Assembly (NCBI RefSeq): GCF_021375795.1
Contig: NZ_JAEIOI010000001.1
Span: 1,550,001-1,614,000, forward strand
Length of the DNA: 64,000 bases
Direction of reading: 5' to 3'
From: Pseudomonas anguilliseptica
GTDB lineage: Bacteria; Pseudomonadota; Gammaproteobacteria; Pseudomonadales; Pseudomonadaceae
In this document: piece after piece, positions 20,684 through 29,240 of the stretch
Numbering within the stretch: position 1 is the stretch's first letter
How the letters are laid out: each line of letters opens with the position of its first letter
Program-made: the position numbers and the translations under genes
Notes under the pieces: generated by a model
Told to the model about the DNA's origin: nothing
Database searches by the model: none
The model's input: only the letters and a program-made list of their open reading frames with translations

Positions 20684-21475
20684 TCAACGCCCTTTAAAGT
20701 CGCCCGGCCGCCGTTCCAGCATGGCCCGCACACCTTCTTGAGCATCTTCGCTGGCCATCAAGCGGGTCACGGTTGGGTGCAGGCTGGCCGCTGCCGCAGT
20801 CGGACCTTCAACCACGGCCTGACGCGCCGACGCCAGGGTAGCCTGCACGCCCAGCGGGGCTTGCGCGGCAATACGCTCAGCCAGCCATAGGGCCTTGGGC
20901 AGCAGCTCCTCACTGGCCACTACCTGCTGGATCAGCCCCAGGCGATAGGCTTCGTGGGCGTCGAACTCATCGCCGGTGAGCAGCCAGCGCATGGCGTTGC
21001 CCCAGCCGGCGCTCTGGTGCATGCGCAGGGTCGCGCCGCCGAACGGGAAGATGCCGCGCTGCACCTCCATCTGCGCGAAGCGGGTGTTGCTGGCGCACAG
21101 GTTGATGTCCGACGCCAGCATCAGCTCGATACCGATGGTGTAGCAGTAGCCTTGGGCCGCGACTATTACCGGTTTGCTCACGCGCGGCCCGCCGAATACC
21201 CCCCAAGGGTCGCAACCCGCCTCCGGTATCTTCCACCCTGCAGCAAACTGGGCGGCCACATTGGCCAGGTCCAGGCCGGCGGTAAAGTGTTCGCCATGAG
21301 CAAATACCAGCGCCACCCGCGCCTCGCTGTCGCGTTCGAACTCACCATAGGCCAGGCACAGGTCATCGAGCATAGGCATGTCGAAAGCATTGCGTTTGCT
21401 CGCTCGGTCCAGGCCGATCAACATGATTTGGCCGCGTTTTTCACGGCTGACGCGGCCGCTGGTGCTTTGGGTCAT
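20684..21475 (-). CDS. Crotonase/enoyl-CoA hydratase family protein
   Basis: A 263-residue crotonase-superfamily protein. The first oxyanion stretch reads FAHGEHFTAGLDLAN; the second acidic site carries MEVQRGIFPFGGATLR. It lacks the strict pair of glutamates of 2-enoyl-CoA hydratase in the place expected, so the actual reaction (hydratase, isomerase or dehalogenase type) is uncertain. ATG at 21475 is chosen; 33 further upstream codons in the frame overlap the promoter region of deaD. Divergent from deaD. Confidence 0.8.
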   Translation of the reverse strand: MTQSTSGRVSREKRGQIMLIGLDRASKRNAFDMPMLDDLCLAYGEFERDSEARVALVFAHGEHFTAGLDLANVAAQFAAGWKIPEAGCDPWGVFGGPRVSKPVIVAAQGYCYTIGIELMLASDINLCASNTRFAQMEVQRGIFPFGGATLRMHQSAGWGNAMRWLLTGDEFDAHEAYRLGLIQQVVASEELLPKALWLAERIAAQAPLGVQATLASARQAVVEGPTAAAASLHPTVTRLMASEDAQEGVRAMLERRPGDFKGR

Positions 21476-21837
21476 GGCAGTGAGTCCTTGTAGGCAGGTT
21501 ATGAAGGTAGACGCTGTGCTACTACAGCGTGCCATTTGCAGGCTACCAGAGGATGACGATTTGGCCTTGTCCAAGCTCTATTTGTGCAAAAACCAGCACA
21601 TTGGCCAGGTTTTCCGGTATAGTGCGCGCCGGTCAATTTTTGGCCACGTTCAGGTAGTGCAAATCGCCCGAAGCTCGACTTCGGCAGCCAGTCCGCAAAG
21701 CGGGCTATCCTTGACGATTCATTTATCACCGTTTTCGCAAATCCCCGCCGACAGAGCTGCCAGGGTGACCTTTGGGTCTTACACGGCATGCGCAGCTTTG
21801 GAACATGGGTCTTTGCGGATGCACTAGAGGCAGACCC
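21476..21837 (+). other. 362-bp gap: deaD promoter region and long 5' leader
   Basis: No credible gene. A TATAGT hexamer at 21618-21623 is a possible -10 box but has no well-spaced -35 partner. If it is used, the deaD leader is about 210 nt. TGGGTCTT occurs twice (21772-21779 and 21806-21813) and can pair with AGACCC at the deaD start. Long structured leaders are common in cold-shock mRNAs. Confidence 0.5.
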
Positions 21838-21840
21838 ATG
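21804..21840 (+). promoter_or_regulatory. Hairpin sequestering the deaD start codon
   Basis: CATGGGTCT (21804-21812) is the exact complement of AGACCCATG (21832-21840), whose last three bases are the deaD start codon. The 19-nt loop holds the ribosome site AGAGG (21826-21830). A second upstream copy of GGGTCT at 21773 gives an alternative partner. This could control deaD translation by temperature or by the helicase itself. Confidence 0.55.
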
Positions 21841-23520
21841 ACCCAGGAAACCGGCGGCTTCGCCGCACTCGGACTCAACTCCAATATTCTCGCTGCACTG
21901 ACCGCTGTCGGTTATGAAGAGCCGTCGCCGATTCAGGCGCAGGCCATTCCCGTGATTCTGTCCGGTCAGGACATGATCGGTCAGGCCCAGACTGGTACCG
22001 GCAAGACCGCCGCTTTCGCCCTGCCGATCCTGTCGAAGATCGACCCAGCCAAGAAAGAGCCACAGGCGCTGATTCTCGCGCCGACCCGTGAGCTGGCCCT
22101 GCAAGTGGCCACCGCCTTTGAAACCTATTCCAAGCAGATGCCTGGCCTCAACGTGGTTGCCGTTTACGGCGGCGCACCGATGGGCCCGCAGCTGAAAGCC
22201 ATCCGTCAGGGTGCACAAGTCATCGTCGCTACCCCTGGTCGTCTGGTTGACCACCTGCGTCGTGACGAGAAAGTGCTGTCGACCATCCAGTACCTGGTGC
22301 TCGACGAAGCCGACGAAATGCTCAAGCTGGGCTTTATGGATGACCTCGAAGTGATCTTCGAAGCCATGCCGGCTAGCCGTCAGAGCGTGCTGTTCTCCGC
22401 GACCCTGCCGCACTCGATCCGCGCCATTGCCGAGAAGCACCTGCGCGAGCCGCAACACATCAAGATCGCTTCCAAGACTCAGACTGTGACGGCCATTGAG
22501 CAGGCGCACCTGATGGTCCACGCCGACCAGAAGCACGCCGCCGTGCTGCGTCTGCTGGAAGTCGAAGAGTTCGACGCGCTGATCGGCTTCGTGCGTACCA
22601 AGCAAGCCACCCTGGACCTGGCCGCCGCGCTGGAAGCCAAGGGCTACAAGGCTGCCGCGCTGAACGGCGACATTGCGCAGAACCAGCGTGAGCGCGTGAT
22701 CGACTCGCTGAAAGATGGCCGTCTGGATATCGTCATCGCCACCGACGTGGCTGCTCGCGGCCTCGACGTACCGCGCATCACCCACGTGATGAACGTCGAC
22801 ATGCCGTATGACCCGGAATCCTACGTACACCGTATCGGCCGTACTGGCCGTGCCGGCCGTACCGGTCGCGCACTGCTGCTGGTGACCCCGCGTGAGCGCC
22901 GCATGCTGCAGGTGATCGAGCGTGTTACCGGGCAGAAGGTTGGCGAAGTCAAGCTGCCGGACGCCCAGCAAGTGCTGGACGCGCGTATCAAGAAACTTAC
23001 CAACAGCCTGGCGCCGCTGGTGGCTGATGCCGAAGCCAGCCACGGTGATCTGCTGGATCGCCTGACCGCTGACATTGGTTGCAGCCCGCGTGCCCTGGCC
23101 GCAGCCCTGCTGCGCAAGGCCACCAATGGCCAAGCGCTGACCCTGGCTGAAGTTCAGCGCGACCAGCCGCTGGTGCCGGGCAGCAGTGGCCCGCGTGAGC
23201 GTAGCGAGCGCAGTGACCGTGGTGATCGTCCTGAGCGTGAAGGCGGCCGTGAGCGTCGTGCGCCGGTACCGCTGGCCGAAGGCCGTGCGCGTTGCCGCAC
23301 CGCCTTGGGCGCGCGCGATGGTATCGCGGCAAAGAACCTGCTCGGCGCCATCCTCAATGAAGGCGGTCTGACCCGTGAAGATATCGGTCGCATTCAGGTG
23401 CGTGAGAGCTTCAGCCTGGTTGAGCTGCCGGAAGAAGGCCTTGATCGTTTGCTGGGTAAGTTGAAAGACACCCGCGTCGGTGGCAAGCCACTGAAGCTGC
23501 GTCGTTATCGCGAAGATTGA
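21838..23520 (+). CDS. deaD: DEAD-box ATP-dependent RNA helicase DeaD/CsdA
   Basis: A 560-residue RNA helicase. Ordered motifs: Q motif near 25, AQTGTGKT (50-57), PTRELA (81-86), DEAD (155-158), SAT, and the C-terminal HRIGRTGRAGR. After the two RecA-like domains comes a DeaD/DbpA-type RNA-binding end with an Arg/Asp/Glu-rich linker (RERSERSDRGDRPERE) near residue 465. It unwinds structured RNA in ribosome assembly and mRNA decay, especially in the cold. Start at 21838 lies in a hairpin (see the regulatory feature). A strong terminator follows. Confidence 0.95.
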   Translation: MTQETGGFAALGLNSNILAALTAVGYEEPSPIQAQAIPVILSGQDMIGQAQTGTGKTAAFALPILSKIDPAKKEPQALILAPTRELALQVATAFETYSKQMPGLNVVAVYGGAPMGPQLKAIRQGAQVIVATPGRLVDHLRRDEKVLSTIQYLVLDEADEMLKLGFMDDLEVIFEAMPASRQSVLFSATLPHSIRAIAEKHLREPQHIKIASKTQTVTAIEQAHLMVHADQKHAAVLRLLEVEEFDALIGFVRTKQATLDLAAALEAKGYKAAALNGDIAQNQRERVIDSLKDGRLDIVIATDVAARGLDVPRITHVMNVDMPYDPESYVHRIGRTGRAGRTGRALLLVTPRERRMLQVIERVTGQKVGEVKLPDAQQVLDARIKKLTNSLAPLVADAEASHGDLLDRLTADIGCSPRALAAALLRKATNGQALTLAEVQRDQPLVPGSSGPRERSERSDRGDRPEREGGRERRAPVPLAEGRARCRTALGARDGIAAKNLLGAILNEGGLTREDIGRIQVRESFSLVELPEEGLDRLLGKLKDTRVGGKPLKLRRYRED

Positions 23521-23533
23521 TGCTTCGTTGAAT

Positions 23534-23564
23534 AAAAAAGCCCCGCCAAGTGCGGGGCTTTTTT
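23534..23564 (+). terminator. Rho-independent terminator of deaD
   Basis: AAAAAAGCCCCGC and GCGGGGCTTTTTT form a perfect stem around CAAGT-type loop bases, with a T run. The symmetric A and T runs would also stop the convergent dioxygenase gene. Confidence 0.93.
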
Positions 23565-23590
23565 ATTGCTGTGACGTGTTGGGCGTATGG

Positions 23591-24361
23591 CTACGTGAAG
23601 CTGTAGATGTCCATGCCCAGCGCGCCAAACGTGAAACCGCTGTGCTCGACCTTAAACTGCCCGCCCGCACCTGCGGCAAAGAACAGTGGCAGCAGGTGTT
23701 CGTCGCTGGGGTGGTTGCGTACGGCATGGGGAGCCTGCCGGCGGTAATCGTCGAGGGCGGCATTATCCTGCTTGCTCAGTTGCTCCACCACCCAGTCGCG
23801 GAAAGCCTGTGCCCAGGGTTCGACTTGTTCCGGCCCCGCTTGCCAGTCCAGATCGCCGAGGTTGTGGGTGATGCTGCCGGAGCCGATCAGTAGTACGCCG
23901 TTATCGCGCAACCCCGCCAGTGCCTGGCCAACTCGGCGTTGCAGGTCGGGTCCCTGTTGGCTTGGTAGCGAGACTTGTATGACAGGAATGTTGGCCTGTG
24001 GGTACATCAGTGCCAGAGGCACCCAGGCACCGTGATCCAGTGGTCGCTCGGCGTCGAGTCGTGCTGGCAGGCCGGCTTGCGCCAATCGTTCGGCAACCTC
24101 TGCTGCCAGTTGCGGCGAGCCCGGCGCAGGGTATTGCACCTGGTAGAGCTCGGCCGGGAAGCCACGGAAGTCATGCCAGGTTTGTGGGGTTACCGCGCTG
24201 CCGACCCGCAAGTCGTGGCTTTCCCAGTGTGCAGACACCACCAGGATGGCACGTGGGCGCGGCAGCTTTTGAGCCAGGCGGGTAAGGGCAGGGCCGCTGG
24301 CGCCGGGTTGCAGGGCCAGCATGGGTGAGCCGTGAGAGATAAACAGGCTGGGGAGGGACAT
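23591..24361 (-). CDS. DODA-type extradiol ring-cleavage dioxygenase
   Basis: A 256-residue LigB-superfamily protein (YgiD/DOPA-dioxygenase class). Metal and catalytic histidines are visible in LFISHGSPM, VVSAHWES, LDHGAWVPL, GSITHNLG and NHPSDEHLLPL. It opens catecholic rings with Fe(II) or Zn; the natural substrate of these stand-alone enzymes is usually unknown. ATG at 24361 is 27 nt inside the longest frame, giving the family's usual N-terminus SLPSLFISHG. Convergent with deaD and divergent from tpm over a 170-bp AT-rich gap. Confidence 0.85.
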   Translation of the reverse strand: MSLPSLFISHGSPMLALQPGASGPALTRLAQKLPRPRAILVVSAHWESHDLRVGSAVTPQTWHDFRGFPAELYQVQYPAPGSPQLAAEVAERLAQAGLPARLDAERPLDHGAWVPLALMYPQANIPVIQVSLPSQQGPDLQRRVGQALAGLRDNGVLLIGSGSITHNLGDLDWQAGPEQVEPWAQAFRDWVVEQLSKQDNAALDDYRRQAPHAVRNHPSDEHLLPLFFAAGAGGQFKVEHSGFTFGALGMDIYSFT

Positions 24362-24531
24362 GGCAGACTCCTGAGCGATTGCCTGCATCTTCCATCAGAT
24401 AAATTGCATATAAAAGGGTAAATATCCGAGCATATTTATCGTTTCTATAGATGGTTTGCGGGTGGCATAAGTCCTTGGTCTTCCAGCCACTTTGCGGCAG
24501 GATCAGCGGCTGAGTTTCTACAGGAGGCGAT

Positions 24532-25188
24532 ATGCACGCAGAGTTCTGGCAGGCGCGATGGGCGCGCAGTGAAATTGGCTTTCATCTGCCCGAGGTCAAT
24601 CCTTATCTGCAGCGTTACTGGCCGGCACTGGGATTGCCTGAAGGGGCGCGGGTGCTGGTGCCGTTGTGCGGCAAGAGCCTGGATCTGGCCTGGTTGGCGG
24701 GGCAGGGTTGTCAGGTGGTGGGGGTCGAGCTGGCACAGCGTGCTGTCGAGGATTTCTTCACGGAGCATGGGCTGCAACCGCAGGTCAATGATGTCGGGGC
24801 ATTTCGGCACTACCAAGCCGGCAATCTAGAGATCTATTGTGGGGACTTCTTTGCTCTCAGCGCGCAGCAACTGGGCGGTTGCGCCGCTCTGTACGACCGT
24901 GCCGCGCTGATTGCGCTGCCTGCTGAGATGCGTGCCTGTTATGTGGCGCACCTGTCGCAGGTACTGCCGAGCGACTGTCAGGGGCTGCTGGTGACCCTGG
25001 ATTATGATCAGGACAAGATGGATGGCCCGCCTTTCGCGGTAAGCGATGCTGAGGTACAGCATCTGCTGGCGGCGAACTGGCAGTTGCAGGAACTGGAGTG
25101 CATTGATGTGTTGGGCGAGAACTGGAAGTTTCTCAAGCGCGGCCTGGAGCGCCTGGATGAGCGGGTCTACCGCTTGGGTAAGCGCTGA
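24532..25188 (+). CDS. tpm: Thiopurine S-methyltransferase
   Basis: A 218-residue class I SAM methyltransferase of the bacterial TPMT family. It starts [18 protein letters not shown] and has the SAM motif [19 protein letters not shown] and [14 protein letters not shown]. In Pseudomonas this enzyme methylates thiopurines and oxidised selenium and tellurium species. A good AGGAGG site precedes the ATG. Followed at once by a terminator shared with htpX. Confidence 0.95.
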   Translation: MHAEFWQARWARSEIGFHLPEVNPYLQRYWPALGLPEGARVLVPLCGKSLDLAWLAGQGCQVVGVELAQRAVEDFFTEHGLQPQVNDVGAFRHYQAGNLEIYCGDFFALSAQQLGGCAALYDRAALIALPAEMRACYVAHLSQVLPSDCQGLLVTLDYDQDKMDGPPFAVSDAEVQHLLAANWQLQELECIDVLGENWKFLKRGLERLDERVYRLGKR

Positions 25189-25201
25189 AATCTGCAAACA
25201 A

Positions 25202-25227
25202 AAAAGGCGGCCCAAGGGCCGCCTTTT
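25202..25227. terminator. Bidirectional terminator between tpm and htpX
   Basis: Perfect 12-bp arms AAAAGGCGGCCC and GGGCCGCCTTTT around an AA loop. Flanking A and T tracts suit termination from both convergent genes. Confidence 0.9.
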
Positions 25228-25242
25228 GCGTGACTGCTGAAC

Positions 25243-26115
25243 TTAGCCGCGCTGACGCAGGGCTTCGATACGCACTTCCAGCGGTGGGTGGGTCATCAGC
25301 AGGCCTGCCAGGCCATTCTTCAGGCCACCGTTGATGCCGAAAGCGGTCAGACTGCTGGGCATGTTTACCGGCACTTCCTGCTCGGCGCGCAGGCGCTGCA
25401 GGGCGGCGATCATGGCGCCAGTACCGGCCAGGCGGGCACCGGCTTCGTCGGCCTTGAATTCGCGCTTACGCGAGAACCACATGACGATGATGCTGGCCAG
25501 GATGCCTAGAACCAGTTCGGCAAAGATGGTTGCCACGAAATAACCGATGCCCGGGCCGTCTTCATTCTTCAGGATCACCTTGTCGACGAAGTTGCCGAAG
25601 ATCCGCGCAAAGAACATTACGAAGGTGTTCACCACGCCTTGGATCAACGCCAGGGTGACCATGTCACCGTTGGCTACGTGACCGATTTCGTGTGCCAGTA
25701 CGGCACGCACTTCATCAGGCGAGAAACGCTCCAGCAGGCCTTGGCTGACAGCCACCAGGGCGTCGTTCTTGTTCCAGCCAGTGGCGAAGGCATTGGACTC
25801 GTAAGCCGGGAAAATACCCACTTCCGGCATTTTGATGCCGGCTTCGCGGGACAGTTCTTCAACTGTCTGCAGCAGCCATTGTTCGTGGCGGGTGCGCGGT
25901 TGGGTGATGATTTCGGTTTTGGTGCTCATCTTCGCCATCCACTTGGAGAGGAACAGCGAAACCAGCGAACCGGCGAAACCGAACACGGCGCAGAAAACCA
26001 GCAGGCTGCCATAGTTCTGGCCGGTAAAGCGGTCAACCCCGAGCAGTTTCAGGGTGATGCTGGCGATGATCAACACCGCAATGTTGGTGGCCAGGAACAG
26101 CATAATGCGCATCAT
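25243..26115 (-). CDS. htpX: Membrane zinc metalloprotease HtpX
   Basis: A 290-residue M48 protease for quality control of inner-membrane proteins. N-terminal membrane helices at about 4-24 and 34-57, then the zinc motif HEIGH (142-146), and two further hydrophobic stretches near 155-220. ATG at 26115 is followed by a second ATG; the first has the better-spaced GGAG. It is convergent with tpm. The upstream 134 bp contain no gene; a clear heat-shock promoter could not be assigned. Confidence 0.95.
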   Translation of the reverse strand: MMRIMLFLATNIAVLIIASITLKLLGVDRFTGQNYGSLLVFCAVFGFAGSLVSLFLSKWMAKMSTKTEIITQPRTRHEQWLLQTVEELSREAGIKMPEVGIFPAYESNAFATGWNKNDALVAVSQGLLERFSPDEVRAVLAHEIGHVANGDMVTLALIQGVVNTFVMFFARIFGNFVDKVILKNEDGPGIGYFVATIFAELVLGILASIIVMWFSRKREFKADEAGARLAGTGAMIAALQRLRAEQEVPVNMPSSLTAFGINGGLKNGLAGLLMTHPPLEVRIEALRQRG

Positions 26116-26249
26116 GGTGTATTGAGACTCCTCACGGGGAACGTTCTATCAGGCTGTTGAGCCCGCTTTTGCTTGGGTTTCAACAGTTTGCTTTGATGAT
26201 GACGGCTATATAAGGGCGCCACCCCAGGCACTTCAACCTGGGTACTATT

Positions 26250-26702
26250 TCAAACTATGTCGCTTGTGCTGTTCAGGGTGCTTTCGAAGAGCAGGCGGGT
26301 GAGGCGGGCGACGCGTTCGCCATGCTGTTGCCCCAGGGCTTCGCGTAACTGAAACGCCAGGGTGGCATGCACGCGGCGTACGCTGGGCGGCAGTGCATCG
26401 CCCTCTCGCAGGGCGTGGGGCACGCCGCGGGTCAGGCGCAGGAAGCCCTTTTCCGAGAGCACGGCCTGGTCCAGGGCGTCGTAGCCGATGGTGGACTCAA
26501 AGCGAATGTAACCCTCGTCAGCCAGCCACAGCAGGGCGCCCAGGCAGCTCTGGTGGCGGGGCGTGGGCAGGCCGAATTCGTCGGGCTCTTCGCGGCCGAT
26601 CAGGTCTTCCACATACAGCGCGGTTTTGCTGGGGAACGTCTGATACAGGGCCAGCAGGCCGGCGGCTGCATCCTTGTAGAAGTCGTCGATCTGCAGGTCC
26701 AT
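26250..26702 (-). CDS. Conserved hypothetical protein, winged-helix-like
   Basis: A 150-residue soluble protein without a recognised domain. It begins MDLQIDDFYKDAAAGLLALY and contains GALLWLADEGYIRFES and LSEKGFLRLTR, a pattern like a winged-helix DNA-binding or protein-protein fold (helix, then the LADEGYIRFES strand pair). The end, VARLTRLLFES, is helical. ATG at 26702. It sits between alaA and htpX on the same strand. Function unknown. Confidence 0.75.
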   Translation of the reverse strand: MDLQIDDFYKDAAAGLLALYQTFPSKTALYVEDLIGREEPDEFGLPTPRHQSCLGALLWLADEGYIRFESTIGYDALDQAVLSEKGFLRLTRGVPHALREGDALPPSVRRVHATLAFQLREALGQQHGERVARLTRLLFESTLNSTSDIV

Positions 26703-26787
26703 TAGAAATTACCCATCACTGAAGTGGGGAGATAAAGCTGCGTAGGGCCAACAACTAGCATTGGCCCTGGCGCATGGCGATCTCCGC

Positions 26788-27999
26788 TTACTGTTGGTAG
26801 GTCTTGAGGAAGTTGCCGATGCGTCCGATGGCCATTTCCAGCTCATCCACACGCGGCAGGGTGACCACGCGGAAGTGATCTGGCCACGGCCAGTTGAAGG
26901 CGGTGCCCTGAACGATCAGCAGTTTTTCCGAGAGCAGCAGATCGAGGACGAATTTCTCGTCGTTATGGATCGGGCAGACCTTCGGATCGATCTTCGGGAA
27001 GGCGTACAGCGCGCCCATCGGCTTGACGCAGCTGACGCCTGGGATGTCGTTGAGCAGCTCCCAGGTGCGGTTGCGTTGCTCCAGCAGGCGGCCGTTAGGC
27101 AGTACCAAGTCATTGATGCTCTGGTAGCCGCCGAGCGCGGTTTGGATCGCGTGCTGGCTCGGCACGTTGGCGCACAGGCGCATGTTGGCGAGGATATCCA
27201 GGCCTTCGATATAGCTCTGTGCGCGGTGCTTGGGCCCGGAGATCGCCACCCAGCCGGAGCGGAAGCCGGCCACGCGGTAGCTCTTGGACAGGCCGTTGAA
27301 GGTCAGGCAGAGCACGTCCGGGGCCAGCGAGGCAGTGCAGATATGCACGGCGTCATCGTAGAGAATCTTGTCGTAGATCTCGTCGGAGAACAGCACCAGA
27401 TTGTGCTGGCGCGCCAGTTCAACGATGTCCATCAGCACTTCTTTGGAGTACACCGCGCCGGTGGGGTTGTTCGGGTTGATCAGCACCAGGGCTTTGGTGT
27501 TCGGGGTGATCTTGGCCTTCATGTCGGCGATATCGGGGAACCAGCCCGCCTGCTCATCGCACAGGTAATGCACCGGCTTGCCGCCGGCCAAAGCCACGGC
27601 GGCAGTCCAAAGCGGGTAATCCGGTGCCGGGATCAGCACTTCATCGCCATTGTTGAGCAGCGCCTGCATGGCCATCACGATCAGCTCTGAGACGCCGTTA
27701 CCCAGGTAGATGTCCTCGATGCCGACACCTTCCACCTGCTTCTGCTGGTAGTACTGCATCACCGCCTTGCGCGCGCTGAACAGGCCTTTGGAGTCGCTGT
27801 AGCCCTGGGCGGTAGGCAGATTGCGGATCACGTCCTGGAGGATTTCCTCAGGCGCTTCGAAACCGAACGGGGCCGGGTTGCCGATGTTCAGCTTGAGGAT
27901 GCGCTGGCCTTCTTCTTCCAGGCGCTTGGCGTGCTTGAGCACCGGCCCACGGATGTCGTAGCAGACGTTGGCGAGCTTGTTCGATTTGCTGAACTGCAT
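26788..27999 (-). CDS. alaA: Glutamate-pyruvate aminotransferase AlaA (class I/II PLP enzyme)
   Basis: A 403-residue fold-type I aminotransferase. Markers: substrate-side KLNIGNPAPFGF, YSDSKGLFSAR, NPNNPTGAVYS, and the PLP lysine in FNGLSKSYRVAGFRSGW. The close resemblance to YfbQ/AlaA (N-terminus KSNKLANVCYDIRGPVL) points to alanine synthesis from pyruvate and glutamate. ATG at 27999. It is divergent from msrB across a 246-bp gap holding a terminator-like hairpin and a dispersed repeat. Confidence 0.92.
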   Translation of the reverse strand: MQFSKSNKLANVCYDIRGPVLKHAKRLEEEGQRILKLNIGNPAPFGFEAPEEILQDVIRNLPTAQGYSDSKGLFSARKAVMQYYQQKQVEGVGIEDIYLGNGVSELIVMAMQALLNNGDEVLIPAPDYPLWTAAVALAGGKPVHYLCDEQAGWFPDIADMKAKITPNTKALVLINPNNPTGAVYSKEVLMDIVELARQHNLVLFSDEIYDKILYDDAVHICTASLAPDVLCLTFNGLSKSYRVAGFRSGWVAISGPKHRAQSYIEGLDILANMRLCANVPSQHAIQTALGGYQSINDLVLPNGRLLEQRNRTWELLNDIPGVSCVKPMGALYAFPKIDPKVCPIHNDEKFVLDLLLSEKLLIVQGTAFNWPWPDHFRVVTLPRVDELEMAIGRIGNFLKTYQQ

Positions 28000-28114
28000 G
28001 TAAATGATCCCGAATGGTGGAACGCCGCTGAATTACCTTGCAAAAAGCCGCGATCTGACGCGCCTTTGCAGGTTGTAACGCCGGTGACAGACTGGGGTCG
28101 AATGATACGTGGCA

Positions 28115-28150
28115 GCCCGACCTTGGCAAAGGTACTGGTCGGGCTTTTTT
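28115..28150 (+). terminator. Terminator-like hairpin upstream of msrB
   Basis: GCCCGACC (28115-28122) and GGTCGGGC (28137-28144) form a stem followed by TTTTTT on the plus strand. No plus-strand gene lies between tpm (which has its own terminator) and this site. It may end a small RNA from the alaA-msrB gap, or act in the msrB leader. Confidence 0.7.
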
Positions 28151-28225
28151 ATGGCGTGCCATTCATGGCCGCCACCCTTTGGGCCGTCGCTGCGCGACGT
28201 TAAAAATCGCTCCCGGCGATTTTTT
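28145..28225. repeat. 81-bp dispersed structured repeat, copy A
   Basis: Matches 53694-53774 at 70 of 81 positions without gaps. Both copies begin with the T run of a terminator hairpin and end with a second small hairpin (AAAAATCG...CGATTTTTT). A CGTCGCTGCGCGACG stem is in the middle. No open frame. Confidence 0.8.
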
Positions 28226-28245
28226 CATGTAGAGGAGACTTGCCT

Positions 28246-28644
28246 GTGAACAAGCTGGAAAAACCCCTGGAAGCCTGGCGTGAAGAGCTTTCCGAGGAGC
28301 AGTTTCATGTGTGTCGGCTGGGCGGCACCGAGCGCGCTTTTACTGGCCAGTACCACGACAGCAAAGTACCGGGCATTTATCACTGCGCCTGCTGTCAGGC
28401 CGAGCTGTTTGATTCGGATGCCAAATTCGATTCCGGTAGCGGCTGGCCCAGCTACTTTCAGCCGGTCAGCAGTGAAGCCATCGCCAGCCTGGATGACTTC
28501 AGCCACGGCATGCACCGTATCGAAGTGAAATGCGCCAAGTGTGATGCCCATCTGGGGCACGTGTTTCCCGATGGGCCGGTGCCGACGGGGTTACGCTATT
28601 GCATCAACTCTGCGGCGCTCAAGCTGGTGCCGCGCGCCGAGTAG
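28246..28644 (+). CDS. msrB: Peptide-methionine (R)-S-oxide reductase MsrB
   Basis: A 132-residue repair enzyme for oxidised methionine. Zinc-binding cysteines at 47 and 50 (CACC) and 96 and 99 (CAKC); catalytic Cys119 in [12 protein letters not shown] start at GTG 28246, because GAGGAG lies 8 nt upstream; TTG at 28240 would be too close. It precedes the peroxide-responsive gpx-ospR pair, so this is a small oxidative-stress block. Confidence 0.95.
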   Translation: MNKLEKPLEAWREELSEEQFHVCRLGGTERAFTGQYHDSKVPGIYHCACCQAELFDSDAKFDSGSGWPSYFQPVSSEAIASLDDFSHGMHRIEVKCAKCDAHLGHVFPDGPVPTGLRYCINSAALKLVPRAE

Positions 28645-28681
28645 TCATGCCACAGGCCTGCCATCAGCAGGCCTTATTTAT

Positions 28682-28713
28682 GAGCAATTAAATTGCATGC
28701 AATTTAATTGCTC
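28682..28713. promoter_or_regulatory. 32-bp perfect palindrome, probable OspR operator
   Basis: Arms GAGCAATTAAATTGCA and TGCAATTTAATTGCTC are exact complements with no loop. It lies 41 nt before the gpx start. OhrR/OspR-type MarR regulators bind AT-rich sites of the form CAATTAAATTG, so this is the likely site for autoregulation of gpx-ospR. Confidence 0.75.
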
Positions 28714-28754
28714 GCTATTGTGTGCCGACTTTAACTCTTCTAGGGATGACGCAC

Positions 28755-29240
28755 ATGAGCAATGCACTCTTCGATATTCCGGTCACCACCATCAAGGGCG
28801 AGCAGAAAACCCTCGCGGATTTCGGCGGCAAGGCCGTGCTGGTGGTCAACACGGCCAGTAAGTGCGGCTTTACCCCGCAGTACAAGGGTTTGGAGAACGT
28901 CTGGCAGCAGTACAAGGACAAAGGTCTGGTGGTGCTGGGCTTCCCCTGCAATCAGTTTGGCAAGCAGGAGCCAGGTGACGAGGGGGCGATTTCCGAGTTT
29001 TGTGAGCTGAACTTCGGCGTCAGCTTCCCGCTGTTCAAGAAGGTTGATGTGAATGGCAGCGATGCCCACCCGCTGTTCGTCAACCTGAAGAAAAGTGCGC
29101 CAGGCCTGCTCGGCAGTCAGGGTATCAAGTGGAACTTCACCAAATTCCTGGTCAGTGCCGATGGCAAGGTGATCAAGCGTTTCGCTCCAACCACCAAACC
29201 TGAAGACCTGACAGCCGAGATCGAAGCGCTGCTGAAATGA
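28755..29240 (+). CDS. gpx: Glutathione peroxidase family protein
   Basis: A 161-residue thioredoxin-fold peroxidase. Catalytic Cys37 in NTASKCGFTPQY replaces selenocysteine; Cys65 in FPCNQFG and Cys83 may resolve it; the Gln and Trp of the catalytic tetrad lie in NQFGKQE and KWNFTKFL. Bacterial Cys forms usually use thioredoxin. ATG at 28755 has AGGGA 8 nt upstream. Its last 4 nt overlap the ospR start (ATGA), so the two are coupled. Confidence 0.93.
   Translation: MSNALFDIPVTTIKGEQKTLADFGGKAVLVVNTASKCGFTPQYKGLENVWQQYKDKGLVVLGFPCNQFGKQEPGDEGAISEFCELNFGVSFPLFKKVDVNGSDAHPLFVNLKKSAPGLLGSQGIKWNFTKFLVSADGKVIKRFAPTTKPEDLTAEIEALLK

Noticed and set aside
21499..23133. 544-codon minus-strand open frame over deaD
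   Set aside because: It is the reverse of a fully conserved DEAD-box helicase and has no family features.
26116..26249. Heat-shock (sigma-32) promoter before htpX
   Set aside because: A TTGAAA-like box exists on the minus strand, but no properly spaced CCCCAT-type -10 box was found.
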